Assembly: GCA_937892215.1 (NCBI GenBank)
Contig: CALAVE010000014.1
Coordinates: forward strand, 1 to 26,271
DNA: 26,271 nucleotides
Direction of reading: 5' to 3'
From: an uncultured Porphyromonadaceae bacterium
GTDB taxonomy: Bacteria; Bacteroidota; Bacteroidia; Bacteroidales; Muribaculaceae
The position numbers and the translations under genes are program-made. Within the stretch, counting starts at the first letter, position 1. Each line of letters starts with the position of its first letter. Below the pieces are notes generated by a model, which worked only from the letters and a program-made list of their open reading frames with translations, was not told the origin of the DNA and ran no database searches. Positions 24,818 to 26,271 of this stretch are shown piece by piece.

Positions 24818-26041
24818 ATGACACGATTCCCACTCATACTTGCCTTCTGCATAATGACTCTTGCCGTTTCGGCACGAGCCACCGAATTCACCGATGCCGA
24901 CGGGAACCCGCTGACGTTTCTTAACCTTAACGCTAACCGAATTGAGTTCAACGGCGACAACTGGCGCGACCTGAGCAGTGCCATGCTGGCCTGCGACTCG
25001 CAGGTGGGTGTGGTGCAGATTGGCGACTCGCACATTCAGCCGGGAATTGTCACGCAGGCTGTGCGCCGCGCCTTGCAGGATACTTACGGAAACGGTGGAC
25101 GTGGCCTCCTTGCCGCCCTCAACATAGTTAAGACTAACGAACCGCGCGACTATATCCTTAAGCTCAACTGCGGCGTTCAAGCCAAGTCTCGCCTGGTGGG
25201 TGCGCGCCCCTGGGCTGTTACCCCCGGCGTTACCGGTGTCGCTGCCGTCCCCGACAGCGCTGTTACCGTGATTTCTGTCAGGGCCAAGTATGCCCGCGAC
25301 AAGTTCACGGCAGTGACTCTGCTGCACGGAGAGGATGCCGGATATGGCTCGGCGCTGATTCGCGACAACATGGTCTTCGGACGCGCCCGCTCCAAGTGGG
25401 CCACCACCTATCCGCTGGACCATTACACCGACTCCGTGTCGATGTCGGTCCCCACTAAAGGCGCTTTCTACGGGGTTATCCTCCATTCCGACTCCTGCGG
25501 CGTGGTGGTCAGTTCCATAGGCAACAACGGAGCCACCTACGCCTCATATCTAGCCGTGCCCAACTTTGCGCAGCAACTGCAGGTGCTGGAGCCGCAACTC
25601 GTCATCATCTCGCTGGGAACTAACGAGGCCTTTGGCAATATCTCCGGTGTTCTCGCTAACATCCGCGCTCTCATCAAATCCATACGCAACGCCAATCCGC
25701 ACGTGAAATTCCTGCTCACCACACCCATGGAATGCCATCACAAGGTCACTCGCACTGTGGGGCGGAAAACGCGCCGACACCGCGCTCGCACGGTCACGTC
25801 CTATGCCGTGAACGAGAAAATCCTCTCTGTGCGCAACATCATCCTGGCATTTGCGCGTGAGCAGCGCATCGCCACATGGGACCTCTACGAAGTGGCCGGT
25901 GGAGCGGGTGCCGCTAACCGCTGGATTAGTGCCGGACTTATGAATAGCCGCGACCACCTGCACTGCGTCGAAGCCGGCTACGAAGTACAGGGTGCCCTGC
26001 TCGCCGACGCCATCCTCAAAGCCCTCGAGTCACCCCATTAA
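24818..26041 (+). CDS. Exported SGNH/GDSL-family hydrolase
   Basis: A 407-residue secreted esterase-like protein. The signal peptide is about 1-21 (MTRFPLILAF...SARA). Block I is QIGDSHIQPG (nucleophile Ser71). A block II-like Gly lies in SSIGNNGATYASYL (about 233-246). Block III is SLGTNEAFG (Asn269). Block V is DHLH (Asp379, His382). All the expected SGNH catalytic positions are therefore present. Residues about 115-225 form an inserted beta-rich domain, and HHKVTRTVGRKTRRHRAR is an unusually basic loop. I use ATG 24818; a TTG at 24800 would overlap the GH78 stop. Likely a carbohydrate or cell-wall deacetylase; substrate unknown. Confidence 0.85.
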   Translation: MTRFPLILAFCIMTLAVSARATEFTDADGNPLTFLNLNANRIEFNGDNWRDLSSAMLACDSQVGVVQIGDSHIQPGIVTQAVRRALQDTYGNGGRGLLAALNIVKTNEPRDYILKLNCGVQAKSRLVGARPWAVTPGVTGVAAVPDSAVTVISVRAKYARDKFTAVTLLHGEDAGYGSALIRDNMVFGRARSKWATTYPLDHYTDSVSMSVPTKGAFYGVILHSDSCGVVVSSIGNNGATYASYLAVPNFAQQLQVLEPQLVIISLGTNEAFGNISGVLANIRALIKSIRNANPHVKFLLTTPMECHHKVTRTVGRKTRRHRARTVTSYAVNEKILSVRNIILAFAREQRIATWDLYEVAGGAGAANRWISAGLMNSRDHLHCVEAGYEVQGALLADAILKALESPH

Positions 26042-26062
26042 CCACACCGTGCGACATATTAG

Positions 26063-26271
26063 GCTATTTTTTCTTTTTCTAAGCAAAAAAATGAGGAACT
26101 TTTGCCGGAAGGCTTCAAGATGGAAAATCTTCTTGGAAAGCACAGATCGCGCCCACGCAACAAAAATATTGCCAACACATTCTTCAAAGCCGGTTTCACC
26201 GAGGCTTGGGGTCGTTGTATCGGGAAAGTTAACGATGAATTCAAGAAAGCGAACCCACCTCTACCGAAGTA
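26063..26271 (+). pseudogene. 5'-truncated fragment of a RecG-like/AlbA_2 ATP-binding regulator gene
   Basis: The frame opened by the stop at 26060-26062 encodes LLPEGFKMENLLGKH, RSRPRNKNIANTFFKAGF and TEAWGRCIGKVNDEFKKA, closely matching the C-terminal HATPase_c_4 part of proteins annotated as RecG-like helicases or AlbA_2-domain transcriptional regulators. The N-terminal AlbA DNA-binding domain and most of the ATPase region, several hundred residues, are absent. No ATG precedes the homology, and the next (26120) lies inside it. Usual members read WGRG where this has WGRC. The fragment runs off the right edge, so it could continue, but its 5' end is clearly missing. Confidence 0.7.

Overview
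The window looks like a chromosomal segment of a gut-type Bacteroidales bacterium, possibly Muribaculaceae- or Prevotella-like. The evidence is the Bacteroidota promoter signature (TTG/TTTG, about 19-20 bp, then TAnnTTTG) before several genes, the near absence of Shine-Dalgarno sites, lipoproteins with an acidic patch after the lipid-bearing Cys, a DUF4421 protein, a secreted M6 protease with a Bacteroidales-style dockerin, and a GH78 glycosidase. The exact genus cannot be read from the sequence. I see no tRNA, rRNA, CRISPR array or complete insertion sequence.

Layout. 1-506: the tail of an unrecognised gene running into a patchwork of small intergenic repeats. 507-1913 (+): a surface lipoprotein with a parallel beta-helix. 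1944-1990: a strong two-way terminator. 2014-5586 (-): kdgA-exuT-uxaC, a hexuronate operon with its own promoter. 5794-7050 (+): a DUF4421 envelope protein transcribed divergently from kdgA. 7095-12523 (-): a second hexuronate operon, uxaB-uxaA-kdgK, followed by three tightly coupled genes (small coiled-coil protein, J-domain protein, HIRAN-domain protein). 12707-13981 (+): an alpha/beta-hydrolase esterase and a LacA/Maa-type O-acetyltransferase. 13999-14032: a two-way terminator. 14077-18684 (-): a 1535-residue M6 metalloprotease with three nested repeat modules and a dockerin. 18925-19983 (-): a lipoprotein. 20114-22165 (+): a patatin phospholipase with a C-terminal barrel region, divergent from the lipoprotein across a perfect inverted repeat that contains both -7 promoter boxes. 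22273-26041 (+): a compact three-gene run (TerB-like, GH78 rhamnosidase-like, SGNH hydrolase). 26063-26271: a 5'-truncated fragment of a RecG-like/AlbA_2 ATP-binding regulator gene.

How the genes fit together. The two minus-strand operons contain a complete galacturonate route: uptake (ExuT), isomerisation to tagaturonate (UxaC), reduction to altronate (UxaB), dehydration to KDG (UxaA), phosphorylation (KdgK) and cleavage to pyruvate and glyceraldehyde-3-phosphate (KdgA). The mannonate branch for glucuronate (uxuA/uxuB) is not in the window. The GH78 enzyme and SGNH esterase could act on rhamnose- and acetyl-decorated pectin and so supply galacturonate, but that link is inference.

The most system-like unexplained item is the coiled-coil/J-domain/HIRAN triplet, whose overlaps imply coordinated translation. 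Other items worth checking are the protease architecture, the palindromic divergent promoter and the repeat-invaded left edge.
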